This document shows positions 7,872 through 17,107 of a stretch of 64,000 bases of DNA, one piece after another. The position numbers and the translations under genes were made by a program. Numbering within the stretch: the stretch's first letter is position 1; every line of letters starts with the position of its first letter. This stretch comes from Azospirillum lipoferum 4B. GTDB lineage: Bacteria > Pseudomonadota > Alphaproteobacteria > Azospirillales > Azospirillaceae. Where the stretch lies: the NCBI RefSeq assembly GCF_000283655.1, contig NC_016585.1:439001-503000 (forward strand), written 5' to 3'. The notes beneath the pieces were generated by a model that saw only the letters and a list, made by a program, of their open reading frames with translations, searched no databases and had not been told where the DNA came from.

Positions 7872-10800
7872 ATGGCTGATTTCCCCGGCATGATGGTGCC
7901 GGTCGGTGCGGACGACAGCGGCCTGCGGCGGGTGCTGTCGCAGGCGGAAGCCCGCGTCGACCGGTTCGCCGGCCGCGTCGACGGGTCCGTGCGCAAGGCT
8001 GCCGGCAGCTTCGACGCGCTGGGCCGGTCCGCGTCCGGCGTCGCCACCGCCGTGGTGGCTCTGGCCGGCGTGCAGCTCGGCGCCGGAGCCGCCGATTCCC
8101 TGGTGGAAGCCACCAAGGCCGCAATGGCGTTCCAGACCGCCATTGCCCAGGTCGGCACGCTGCTGAAGGGGGCCGATACCAGCCGCTACGCCGCCCAGGT
8201 CAAGGATCTGGCGCGGCAGTTCGGTGGGCTGCCGACCGATCAGGCCAAGGCCCTCTACGAGGTCATTTCCGCCGGCGCCTACAGTGCGGCCAATGCCATC
8301 TCGGTGCTGACCGAGGCCAACCGGCTGGCGATCGGCGGCGTCACCGACGTGCAGACCGCCGCCGATGGCCTGACCTCCGTGCTCAATTCATACGGTGCAG
8401 CGGCCGGCGGTGCGGCCAATGTCGCCGACGCCTTCTTCGCGTCCGCCGCCGCCGGCAAGACCAACATCGAGGAGCTGGCCTCCTACATCGGGCAGGTCGC
8501 CCCGATCGCGGCACAGACCGGGGTGTCGCTGGACGAGCTGATGGCCGCCGCCGCGGCGCTGACCGCCAACGGCATCAAGACCTCAACCGCCATGGACGGC
8601 ATGCGGTCGGTGATCGCCGCCGTGCTGAAGCCGTCGCAGGAAGCCACCGCGACCGCCCGCGCGCTGGGGCTGGAGTTCAACGCCGGCGCGCTGAAGGCGA
8701 AGGGCTTTGCCGGCTTCCTCCAGGAGGTGGCCGACAAGACCGGCGGCAGTTCGGAGTCGATGGCCCTGCTGTTCGGCGGTGTCGAGGCGCTGCTGCCGGT
8801 GATGGCCCTGGCCAGCCGGGAAAGCACCGCCTTCGCCGACGCGCAGCAGGAGCTGCAGAACAAGGCCGGTGCCACCGAGGCCGCCTACAGCCGCTTGGCC
8901 GAGACCGGGGAGCAGGTGGCCAGCCGCCTGCGTGCGGCGGCCGAGGTCTACCGCGTCGAGCTGGGCGACCGGCTGCTGTCCGCGGTGCAGCCGGCCATGG
9001 CCGGGCTGGCCGACAACTTCGACCGGGTGACGGCGGCGGCGGAAGCCACCGCCCTGGCTTTGGGCGCGGCCTTCGTCGCCCGCGGCATCGGGCCGGCGAT
9101 CCAGGCTGCCGGGCAGTTCGCCGCGTCCCAGGTGGCGCTGCGCAAGGAGTTGCTGACCAACACCGGCCACCTGCTGCAGAAGGAGGCCGCGCTGCGCGCC
9201 GGCGCCGCCGCGACGGTGGAGGCGGCGGCGGCCGACGTCGCCGCGGCGCAGGCTGCCCAGGCCAAGGCCCGCTCCGACCTGGCTGCCCGGGCGACGCAGT
9301 ACGAGGCGGCGGCGGCGCTCGACGCCGCCATCGGCAAGACCGCGCGCCTGGTGCAGGCCGAAGAGGCGCTGATCGCCGCCCGCAATGCGCGGGCGGCGGC
9401 CGATGCGCGGGTGGCGGAGACCACGGTCGCGCTGACCATGGCGCAGAGTGCCCAGGCCTCCGCCATCGCCGGCACCGGTGTGGCGGCCACGGTCGCCTCG
9501 CGCGGCATGGCCCTGCTGTCGGGAGCCATGGCCCTGGTGGGTGGCCCGGTGGGTGCCGCCCTGCTGGCGGGCGCCGCGGCGGTCGCGGTGTTTTCCAGCG
9601 GGATGACCGCGTCGGAAAAGGCGACGCGTCTGCACAGCGACGCGATGCGGGACTTCGACGCCGCCTTCGACCGCAGCACCGGCAAGGTGAAGACGATGAC
9701 GGAGGCGGTCGCCGCCCTGCGTCGTCAGACCCTGGAGGCTGCCCGCGACGCCGCCCTGGCGGCGGTGAAGCAGGAAGAGACCTATGCGCGTGCCGGTGCC
9801 TACAAGATCGACCGCGCCGCCTACGAGTCCGGCCTGTCGAAGGAGGACGCCGCCAAGGTCTTCGGCCCGGCCCGCGAGCTTCAGCAGCAGTTTCTCGCCG
9901 GCGCCATCGACGCCGAGGCGCTGTTCGCCGCCATCGACAAGCTGGCCAGCCAGGACGCCCGGCTGAAGCCGCTGGTCAAGGCCTTCGCGGAGTGGGCCGC
10001 CCCGCTGGCCAAGGCGAAGCAGGAGGTCAAGGAAACCGAGGCCGGGCTGGCGCTGCTGGACGGCACCGCCGACGATGCGGCCAAGGCCGTGCTCGGTGTC
10101 GGCACCGACGCGGCGACGGCGGCATCCGGCTTCCAGAGCATGGGCGGTGAGGTCGCCGGACTGACGGCGAAGCTCGCGGACCTGGTGGCGAAGTCCAAGC
10201 AGTTGGAGGTGCCGGCCGGCTACCAGCGGCGGCTGGCCGAGCTGGTCGGGCCGGAGCCGACGAACGGAGACGCCAAGGATCTCGACCTGTGGCGGCGCAA
10301 GCGCGACGCCGCCGATGCGACGCTGCGCCCGATCGTCGGCCTGGAAACCCGGGACCAGACCGCCGAGCTGGAGCGGCAGGCCAACGGGCAGCGCCTGTTG
10401 GCCGGTGCGGTCACCGACGCGGCCAAGGCGCACGCGCAGAACCGCATCGAGCTGGCCAAGGTCGCGCTGGAATACCCCGGCCTTGGGGCGGAGACGGCGA
10501 AGACTCTGCTGACGACCAAGGATTTCGGGGCGGTGCTGAAGTCGCTGCCGCTCGACCTGCAGCAGCGTTGGGCCGTGCTGCAATCGTCGTCGCAGGCGCA
10601 ACTGGCCGGGGCGGCGGCACAGGGTACGCTGCAGCTGCAGCTGCAGACCGATGCGCAGGCGCGGCTGGCCGCGGCTGCCGGCAAGGGCGAGGCAGCGACC
10701 CGGCGGGCGACGATCGAGAACCAGGTCGCGGCTGCGGCGGTTCGTGGATTGTCGGCGGCCACCCGGACCAATCTGGAGGCACAGGAGCGCTCGACCCAGC

Positions 10801-13800
10801 AGCAGCTCCGCACCGAGTCCACCCAGCCGATCCTGGCCCGGATCGAGGCCCAGAAAGCGCTGGTGGCTGCCTACGGGCAGGGGCCGCAGGCGGTGAAGGC
10901 GGCGGAGCTGGCCGAGCAGGCCCATACCCTCGCCTTGAAGGAAGGCGAAGAAGGCACCCAAAAATACAACGAGGCCAAGGCCCATTACATCGCGCTGCTG
11001 ACCCAGGCGCAGCAGCTGGAGTCGGCCGCGGCGGCCGGGCCGATGCTTCAGCGGCAGCGCGACCAGCTGGAGCTGGGACGCCAGCAGCTGCAGCTGATCG
11101 GTGCGTCGGCCGACCGGCGGGCGGTGGAGCTGGCGCGCACCCAGGCCCTGATCGACCTGCGCGAGCGCAACATCGACGCCGCCAGCCGGGAGGGGCAGGC
11201 CTATCTGGCCAACGCCGAAGCGCTCGCTCGGCAGAATTTGGCGCTGGAGCGGACCAACGCCGCCTACCAGGAGCTGGAGCAGTTCGGTGATCGCAGCTTC
11301 GACGCCATCCTGCAGAAGCTGTCCGCGGCCGGCAAGTCGACCCTGTCATGGGCCGACGCCATCGGCACCGTCAGCGTGGAGCTGCAGCAGCTCGCGCTGA
11401 AGATGGCCGTCATCAATCCGCTGAAGAACATGGCGATGGGCACCAACCTGCCCACACTGTTCGACCTGTTCGGCGGCAGCTCGCAACAGCAGCAGGGACA
11501 GTCCGGCGGCGGCTTCAGCCTGACCGGCGGCTCCAACGGGTCGGGCTCCCTCAGTCTCGGCAACCTGGTGTCGAAGGCGTCCGGCGGTTGGCTCGACCGC
11601 CAGCTCGGCGGCGGCATCGGCAGCGCCGCCAGCTGGCTCAACACCCCGGCCTATGGCGGCGGCGCGGTGCTCAACACCGGGCAGGTGGCACAGCAGGCTG
11701 CCGGGATCGGCACCGGCGCCCGCGAGCTGGCCAGCGAGGCGATGCCCCTGGCCGGGTCGCCCGGCGCCGGTGGCGTCACATACGGCGACATGCTGGGCGG
11801 CGGCATGTACGGCGTCGGCGCAATCATGAATTTCGCCAACGGCCAGGTGGTCAGCGGCATCGGCAACACGGCTGCGGCTGTCATGTCGTTCATCCCCGGC
11901 CTGCAACCCTTCGCGCCGGTCGCGGCGATTGCAGGTCAGATTCTGCAGGGATTCTTCGGCAAGAACCGCGGCGCGCCGGCGGCTGGTGCCGCGGTCGAAT
12001 ACACCGACACCCGCCAAACCGGGGCGGGGGCGGCGACGGACAATGAGGGCGACCCCCAGCAGGCCCAGCAGCTGCTCCAGAGCATCGACGCCGCCACCAA
12101 GCAGTTCATCGCGCTGACCGGCGGAAAGACCAACGGCGCGTTCGGGATCGCCGTCGAGGCGAAGGAGGGCAAGTTCCGCGTCCGCAACGGCGGTGCCGGC
12201 GGTCAGCTGGGCGAGTCCTTCGCCACGCTCGACGAGGCGGTGATCGCCGGGCTGCGCCACAACATCGAGGCTGGCCTCGTCAGCGTGTCGGCCGACGTCG
12301 CCAAGGCGGTCGCCAACAGCACCACCGACGACATCAACGAGTTCATGGCCGACGTCAACTTCGCGCAGGGCTTCCGCGTGCAGTTCGACGCCATGAACGC
12401 GGCGCTCGACCCGACGGCCAACCTGCTGAAGACCTTCACCGAGAACGCCAAGTCCATCGGCGAGGCGGTGAAGACCAACATCACCGATTGGCGCAGCAAG
12501 GCCAGCGAGCTGGGGCTGGTCACCGAGACCGAGCTGACCGCCTCCGCCCGCAAGGGCATCGAGGCGATGATGGGTCTCGGCCCGGCCACCAAGCCGCTGG
12601 TGGGCATGGCCGCGGCGACCAAGCAAGCCGAGATCGAGTTCGAACAGTTCCGGCCGGCCCTGCTGTCGCTCGGCTACACCACCGGCGAGGTGGCCGAGCT
12701 GGCGGCGCGCTACACCCGACGCCTGCAGGACAGTTACGCCGACGCGGTGGCCTATGTGCAGCGGCAGGGTGCCGTCGCCATCGAGGCGCTGATCGACCCC
12801 AACGCCAAATCCAGCGCGCTGGACCGGCTGCAGGGGCTGGGGCTCGACCGCACCGACGCGGCGGTGACCGCCCTTGCGGCCACCATCGAGGGGGTGGAGC
12901 GGGCAGCCTCCGCCGGAACGCTGACCATCGAGGCCGAGCGGGCCGCCTTGGGCCGGCTGAACAGCGCGCTCTACGACGGCACCATCACCGGCGACCAGTA
13001 CACCGGCATGGTGGGCTATCTGACCCAGGCGTGGCAGGACAGCGCCGACGCCGCCCAGACGGCGGCGGAAAAGGCCAAGGCGCTTGCCTCCTACCAGAGC
13101 GACATCGCCAGCCGGATGGTTGCGGCGCTCGGCAACAGCCGCGGTGCCGGGCTGATCGCGCTGGACGCCCAGCAGGCCGCCGCCCTGGCTGCCGCCACCG
13201 CGGCCGGCTACGACACCACCCAGCTGCGCCTGGTGCAGATGGCCGAGCGGGCGAGCCAAGCCTTCACCCTGGCCCAGCAGGACCTGCTGGACGCCTACGA
13301 CCGCGAGATCGCCGCCAAACAGCAGGTGGTCGACTCCATCCAGTCCGGCGCCATCGCCCTGCTGCAGGCCGCCCGGCAGTTCAAGGACGCCCGCGCCGCC
13401 CTGCGCGAAGGCGACGACTCGCCGCTGGCGCCGCGCCAGAAGATCCAGGAGGCAACCGACCGCTTCGACGCCGCCTATGCGGTGCTGAAGGACAGCCGCT
13501 CGACCGATGCCGACAAGGGCGCCGCCCGGCAGACCCTGCTGCAGGTCGGCCCCACCCTGGTGGCGCTGGAGAAGGCGGCCAGCGGCGGCACCGCGTCGGT
13601 GCTGTTCGACAAGGTCGACAAGGTCTTTGCCGAGCTGGGCGACACCGGCGGGCTGAGCCTCGACACCGCCACCCAGGACCTGCAGGTGGCGCAGGACCAG
13701 CTGAAGGAGCTGCAGAAGGCCCGCGCCGAGGCCGCGGCGATCGGGCAGCGCCAGCTCGGCAGCCTGTCCGGCCTGCGCGACGTCATGGACCAGAGCTATG

Positions 13801-14618
13801 CCGTCTGGCAGGCGGCGCTGACGCCGCTGATGCAGCTGACCGGCACCAACGACAACCGGCCGCACTACAGCGCGCCGGCGGCGGTGCAGTCGGCCTGGGA
13901 CGGGCTGTCGGCCGAACAGCAGCACGGCATCGCCCGCGCCATGGGTTGGGGCGGCCAGCTGGACGAGGCCTTCAATCTGTGGCTGGCCACCTCCACCCAG
14001 CGCGCAAGCACTTTCGGCGCCGACGTCACCGCCATCGCCGGCGGGGCTCGCTATGCCGCCTCCGAAACGGTGCAACGGGCATGGGATGCACTGACGGAGG
14101 CGCAACGGCTCGCAGCAGTTCGCGGCGCCGGTTACGACGGTGGGATCGACAGCGGCTTGAACGCCTGGGCGGCACTTGGCCATCGGCCCGCTTTCGAGGC
14201 GAATGTTTTGGCGCAGGCCCGGGCCGCCGGCATCCCGGGCTTTGCCACCGGCGGTATTTCCTACGGGCCGCAGCTGGCGTGGGTGTCGGAAGGCGCCCAC
14301 AGCGCCGAGGCCCATGTGCCGCTGCCGGACGGCCGGCGCATCCCGGTGGCGCTCGACCTCCGGCTGCCCGGCAGCGGCCTGGAGCCGCCGGCACCGACGG
14401 TCTCCTTCCGCCGTCCCGACCTCGATGCCGGCGGCGCCGGCGTGGCCGAGCTGCTGGAGGCGGTGGAGGGCCTGCGCGACGAGGTCCGCGCCATCGGCCG
14501 CGACGCCCTCACCCAGCGCGCCCGCATCGGCGCCGATGCCGCCGCCCTGCTGGCCCGCGTCGAGGCCGCCACCAGCGACCTGCCCAGAAAACTCGCCAAC
14601 ACCCGGAGGGCCGCCTGA
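7872..14618 (+). CDS. Tail tape measure protein
   Basis: This 2248-residue protein sets tail length and is ejected into the host envelope on infection. The N-terminal 330 residues match the phage tape measure core domain, with the ADSLVEATKAAMAFQTAIA and YEVISAGAYSAA segments. Long Ala/Gln/Arg-rich coiled-coil stretches follow, with a hydrophobic segment at about residues 540-575 (AMALVGGPVGAALLAGAA). A Gly/Ser/Gln-rich linker lies near residues 1200-1350. Near the C-terminus a 62-residue unit is repeated in tandem (bases 13884 and 14070). The last part has the FATGGISYGP segment usual at tape measure C-termini. The start has no competing upstream ATG, and the stop overlaps the next ATG. Confidence 0.93.
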   Translation: MADFPGMMVPVGADDSGLRRVLSQAEARVDRFAGRVDGSVRKAAGSFDALGRSASGVATAVVALAGVQLGAGAADSLVEATKAAMAFQTAIAQVGTLLKGADTSRYAAQVKDLARQFGGLPTDQAKALYEVISAGAYSAANAISVLTEANRLAIGGVTDVQTAADGLTSVLNSYGAAAGGAANVADAFFASAAAGKTNIEELASYIGQVAPIAAQTGVSLDELMAAAAALTANGIKTSTAMDGMRSVIAAVLKPSQEATATARALGLEFNAGALKAKGFAGFLQEVADKTGGSSESMALLFGGVEALLPVMALASRESTAFADAQQELQNKAGATEAAYSRLAETGEQVASRLRAAAEVYRVELGDRLLSAVQPAMAGLADNFDRVTAAAEATALALGAAFVARGIGPAIQAAGQFAASQVALRKELLTNTGHLLQKEAALRAGAAATVEAAAADVAAAQAAQAKARSDLAARATQYEAAAALDAAIGKTARLVQAEEALIAARNARAAADARVAETTVALTMAQSAQASAIAGTGVAATVASRGMALLSGAMALVGGPVGAALLAGAAAVAVFSSGMTASEKATRLHSDAMRDFDAAFDRSTGKVKTMTEAVAALRRQTLEAARDAALAAVKQEETYARAGAYKIDRAAYESGLSKEDAAKVFGPARELQQQFLAGAIDAEALFAAIDKLASQDARLKPLVKAFAEWAAPLAKAKQEVKETEAGLALLDGTADDAAKAVLGVGTDAATAASGFQSMGGEVAGLTAKLADLVAKSKQLEVPAGYQRRLAELVGPEPTNGDAKDLDLWRRKRDAADATLRPIVGLETRDQTAELERQANGQRLLAGAVTDAAKAHAQNRIELAKVALEYPGLGAETAKTLLTTKDFGAVLKSLPLDLQQRWAVLQSSSQAQLAGAAAQGTLQLQLQTDAQARLAAAAGKGEAATRRATIENQVAAAAVRGLSAATRTNLEAQERSTQQQLRTESTQPILARIEAQKALVAAYGQGPQAVKAAELAEQAHTLALKEGEEGTQKYNEAKAHYIALLTQAQQLESAAAAGPMLQRQRDQLELGRQQLQLIGASADRRAVELARTQALIDLRERNIDAASREGQAYLANAEALARQNLALERTNAAYQELEQFGDRSFDAILQKLSAAGKSTLSWADAIGTVSVELQQLALKMAVINPLKNMAMGTNLPTLFDLFGGSSQQQQGQSGGGFSLTGGSNGSGSLSLGNLVSKASGGWLDRQLGGGIGSAASWLNTPAYGGGAVLNTGQVAQQAAGIGTGARELASEAMPLAGSPGAGGVTYGDMLGGGMYGVGAIMNFANGQVVSGIGNTAAAVMSFIPGLQPFAPVAAIAGQILQGFFGKNRGAPAAGAAVEYTDTRQTGAGAATDNEGDPQQAQQLLQSIDAATKQFIALTGGKTNGAFGIAVEAKEGKFRVRNGGAGGQLGESFATLDEAVIAGLRHNIEAGLVSVSADVAKAVANSTTDDINEFMADVNFAQGFRVQFDAMNAALDPTANLLKTFTENAKSIGEAVKTNITDWRSKASELGLVTETELTASARKGIEAMMGLGPATKPLVGMAAATKQAEIEFEQFRPALLSLGYTTGEVAELAARYTRRLQDSYADAVAYVQRQGAVAIEALIDPNAKSSALDRLQGLGLDRTDAAVTALAATIEGVERAASAGTLTIEAERAALGRLNSALYDGTITGDQYTGMVGYLTQAWQDSADAAQTAAEKAKALASYQSDIASRMVAALGNSRGAGLIALDAQQAAALAAATAAGYDTTQLRLVQMAERASQAFTLAQQDLLDAYDREIAAKQQVVDSIQSGAIALLQAARQFKDARAALREGDDSPLAPRQKIQEATDRFDAAYAVLKDSRSTDADKGAARQTLLQVGPTLVALEKAASGGTASVLFDKVDKVFAELGDTGGLSLDTATQDLQVAQDQLKELQKARAEAAAIGQRQLGSLSGLRDVMDQSYAVWQAALTPLMQLTGTNDNRPHYSAPAAVQSAWDGLSAEQQHGIARAMGWGGQLDEAFNLWLATSTQRASTFGADVTAIAGGARYAASETVQRAWDALTEAQRLAAVRGAGYDGGIDSGLNAWAALGHRPAFEANVLAQARAAGIPGFATGGISYGPQLAWVSEGAHSAEAHVPLPDGRRIPVALDLRLPGSGLEPPAPTVSFRRPDLDAGGAGVAELLEAVEGLRDEVRAIGRDALTQRARIGADAAALLARVEAATSDLPRKLANTRRAA

Positions 14619-16192
14619 TGACGGTGCGTCTCGTCGACCTCACCCTGTTCCACCGCCCCAGCGGCCACCGCCACCGGCTGCCGCTGGCCAGCTTCCCCGG
14701 CTACCAGTCCGGCCCGGCCGACGATCCGCCCAACGTCACCTGGCTGCCGCTGGTCACCGCCGGCGCCGACGCGTCGGTGTCGATCGGCAGCCTGGGGGCG
14801 GCGGACGGGCAGGCCGAGCTGCGGATCGGCGACCTGGTGCTGCGCAACGAGGCCACCCGCAACCCGGCGCAGCGCTTCGCCACCCTGCAGGACCTCGACA
14901 GCGGGGAGTGGCTGCGCGTCGCCCTCGACGACCGGCCGCTCAACCTGCTGCTGAGCGGCGACTATGTCATCCAGTCGGTGACCGAGCGCGAGATCGAGGA
15001 CGGGGCGCCGCTGGCCGAGGCGGTGACCGTCTGGACCGCCCGGGTGGGTCAGCCCAAACCCAAGCGCACCGAGATCGCCCTGCCGATCTACGACCGGCGC
15101 CTCGACTACGACACGCCGATCCAGACCGAGCGCTACAAGGGCACCGGCGGCTATGAGGGGCCGGCCGAGCTGAAGGACACGCTGAAGGAGCTGCCGCTCG
15201 GGCACTGCCCGATGGCGCGGCCGACCTATCTCGGCATCGTCGACGGCTTCCACCGCTGGTCCGTCGGCGGCGGCAAACCGGTGCAGGACGTGCCGCGTGG
15301 CTGGTCTTCCGGTGTCGCGGTGACCAGGGAGGCCGCCGGGGTGCCGAGCGACAACGCCCACTTCACGGTCGACCTCGCCAGCGGGATCGTCACCACCACG
15401 GTGAAATATGCCGACTTCCGCGTCGAGGTGCTGGGCCGGATTTTCGGCGGGGTCTACCGCCGTTACATCGGCGAGCTGATCGCCGCCCTGGCCACCGACG
15501 CCGGGCTGGCCGGCACGGTGGACAGCGCCGGCATGGACGCCGTTCCGCGCACGGTGGGGCTGTTCCTCGCCGCCGGCGACGCCACCACCCACGCCGCCGC
15601 CTATGCCAAATTCGTCGGCAGCGTGCCGCGCGGCGGCTGGTATGTCGGCACCGCCGGCCAGCTGGTGGTGACCCGCGTTCCCCGTCCCACCGCCGCGGCG
15701 GCGGTGCGCGCCTACAGTGCCGCCGCCGGCACCACCACGGGCCTGCAGTATGTCGAGGGCCAGCACAACCCGCCGGCCAAACAGGTGGTGCTGCGCTGCG
15801 CCCACAACCCCAGCCCGTCCAGCAGCGCCGCCAGCGACGCCTCGGCGGCCGACGCCACCCGCTGGACCCAGGAGTGGGTGGAGGTGCCGTCAACGGTGGA
15901 CGAAACCATCGCCGCCGCCTGGGGCAGCGCGGCCAAGGTGGCCACCGTCGAGACCGCCCTGACCTTCAGCGCCGACGCCGCGGCCGAGCTGCCGGCCTGG
16001 GTGGCCGAGCTGTCGGCGCCGCCCACCCTTTACGAGCTGCCGGCGCTGGACGGGGCGCCCGGCGTCTGGATCGGCGACACCGTGACGGTGGAGGACGACA
16101 TCGCCGGCTTTGCCGAGGGGGCGCCGGTGGTGGTCTATGGCCGCACCGTCGCCGACCGCAGCGGCGGCGCCACCCTCTACGTGGCGCGGTGA
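14618..16192 (+). CDS. Tail tip / baseplate hub protein, function unknown
   Basis: This 524-residue protein starts at an ATG overlapping the tape measure stop (TGATG). It is beta-rich with few charged helices. The first 150 residues have strands such as GQAELRIGDLVLRNEATRN, and there is a domain around residues 240-420 with Gly/Ala/Tyr-rich strands. I do not recognise a named family. By position after the tape measure it should be part of the distal tail or hub, like lambda M/L. The frame is open long before the ATG, but that is a shadow of the tape measure gene. Confidence 0.7.
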   Translation: MTVRLVDLTLFHRPSGHRHRLPLASFPGYQSGPADDPPNVTWLPLVTAGADASVSIGSLGAADGQAELRIGDLVLRNEATRNPAQRFATLQDLDSGEWLRVALDDRPLNLLLSGDYVIQSVTEREIEDGAPLAEAVTVWTARVGQPKPKRTEIALPIYDRRLDYDTPIQTERYKGTGGYEGPAELKDTLKELPLGHCPMARPTYLGIVDGFHRWSVGGGKPVQDVPRGWSSGVAVTREAAGVPSDNAHFTVDLASGIVTTTVKYADFRVEVLGRIFGGVYRRYIGELIAALATDAGLAGTVDSAGMDAVPRTVGLFLAAGDATTHAAAYAKFVGSVPRGGWYVGTAGQLVVTRVPRPTAAAAVRAYSAAAGTTTGLQYVEGQHNPPAKQVVLRCAHNPSPSSSAASDASAADATRWTQEWVEVPSTVDETIAAAWGSAAKVATVETALTFSADAAAELPAWVAELSAPPTLYELPALDGAPGVWIGDTVTVEDDIAGFAEGAPVVVYGRTVADRSGGATLYVAR

Positions 16193-16195
16193 GCC

Positions 16196-17107
16196 ATGGC
16201 GACCGGACTGCTGGCCCATATCAACGAGCTGTCGGAACAGGATTGCGCCATCACCGGCGTTGCTGCCGACTGGGCGGCAACGGCGCCGCTCGATGCGCTG
16301 AAGACGCTGCCGCTGGTGGACGCCGCGGTGTCCACCCGGATCGGCACCCGGGATGAGCCGGTGGTGCTGGAATGGGAGTGGCCGCGGCCGATCGACCTGA
16401 CCTATGCCGGGCTCTACCGCACCAACCTGTGGAAGACCGGCCGCATCCGGCTGGAGGCGTTCAAGACCAGCGCGCGGACCTCGCTGGCCTTCAGCACGCA
16501 GTTCGCCGGCGGCATCGACCGCCTGGTGCTGCCTGGGCTCCACGATCCCAAGACGCTGCGCTTCGGCGGTGAGAACACCGTGCTGGGCCAGCTGGGCGCC
16601 CGGGAGTTCCTGCGCTACCCGACCAACATCCATGTGACGATGCCGCTGTGCAGCGCGCAGGTGCTGCGCTGGACGATCTACGGCCCGGCCTACCGGGTGA
16701 CCGGCAGCCGCTACAGCACCACCGAGCAGGCCTATCGCATCGGCTTCGGCTGGGCCGGCGACAGCCTGGCAATCGACCGCCATGTCGGTGCGTCGGCGGA
16801 GGGCTACCGCCGCGGCGGCAAGGTGACCGAGCTGGCCGGCGGCGGGGTGGCGGTGGAGCCCGGGCGCGGCCGGCGCACGGCCACTCTGGACCGCACCGTC
16901 AACGAGGCCGGCGACCGCGACCGCCTGTTCGACCTGGTCACCTTCCTCGACGCCGACCGGCCGGCGGTGTGGCTGCCGGACACCGACAGCGCCTTCGACT
17001 GCTACCGCTACGGCGGGCTTTTCCAGGTCATCGAGGACTTCAGCCAGAAGTACCTGAACGACCTGCACAGCGCCGCCACGATTTCCCTTGGTGAGGTGAC
17101 GACATGA
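16196..17107 (+). CDS. Minor tail protein, function unknown
   Basis: This 303-residue protein follows the putative hub gene by three bases and overlaps the fibre gene start by four. It is mostly beta, with several aromatic/Arg strands (VLEWEWPRPIDLTYAGLYR, then RWTIYGPAYR) and a C-terminal DCYRYGGLFQVIEDFSQKYLND segment. Such C-terminal patterns are common in distal tail proteins that dock onto the tail tube, but I cannot name the family. Function is inferred from position only. Confidence 0.65.
   Translation: MATGLLAHINELSEQDCAITGVAADWAATAPLDALKTLPLVDAAVSTRIGTRDEPVVLEWEWPRPIDLTYAGLYRTNLWKTGRIRLEAFKTSARTSLAFSTQFAGGIDRLVLPGLHDPKTLRFGGENTVLGQLGAREFLRYPTNIHVTMPLCSAQVLRWTIYGPAYRVTGSRYSTTEQAYRIGFGWAGDSLAIDRHVGASAEGYRRGGKVTELAGGGVAVEPGRGRRTATLDRTVNEAGDRDRLFDLVTFLDADRPAVWLPDTDSAFDCYRYGGLFQVIEDFSQKYLNDLHSAATISLGEVTT

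Noticed and set aside
8583-10985. Minus-strand open frame of 800 codons under the tape measure gene
   Set aside because: Low-complexity Arg/Gly/Leu/Gln product, a shadow of the tape measure frame. The same holds for the 989-codon frame at 11346-14315.
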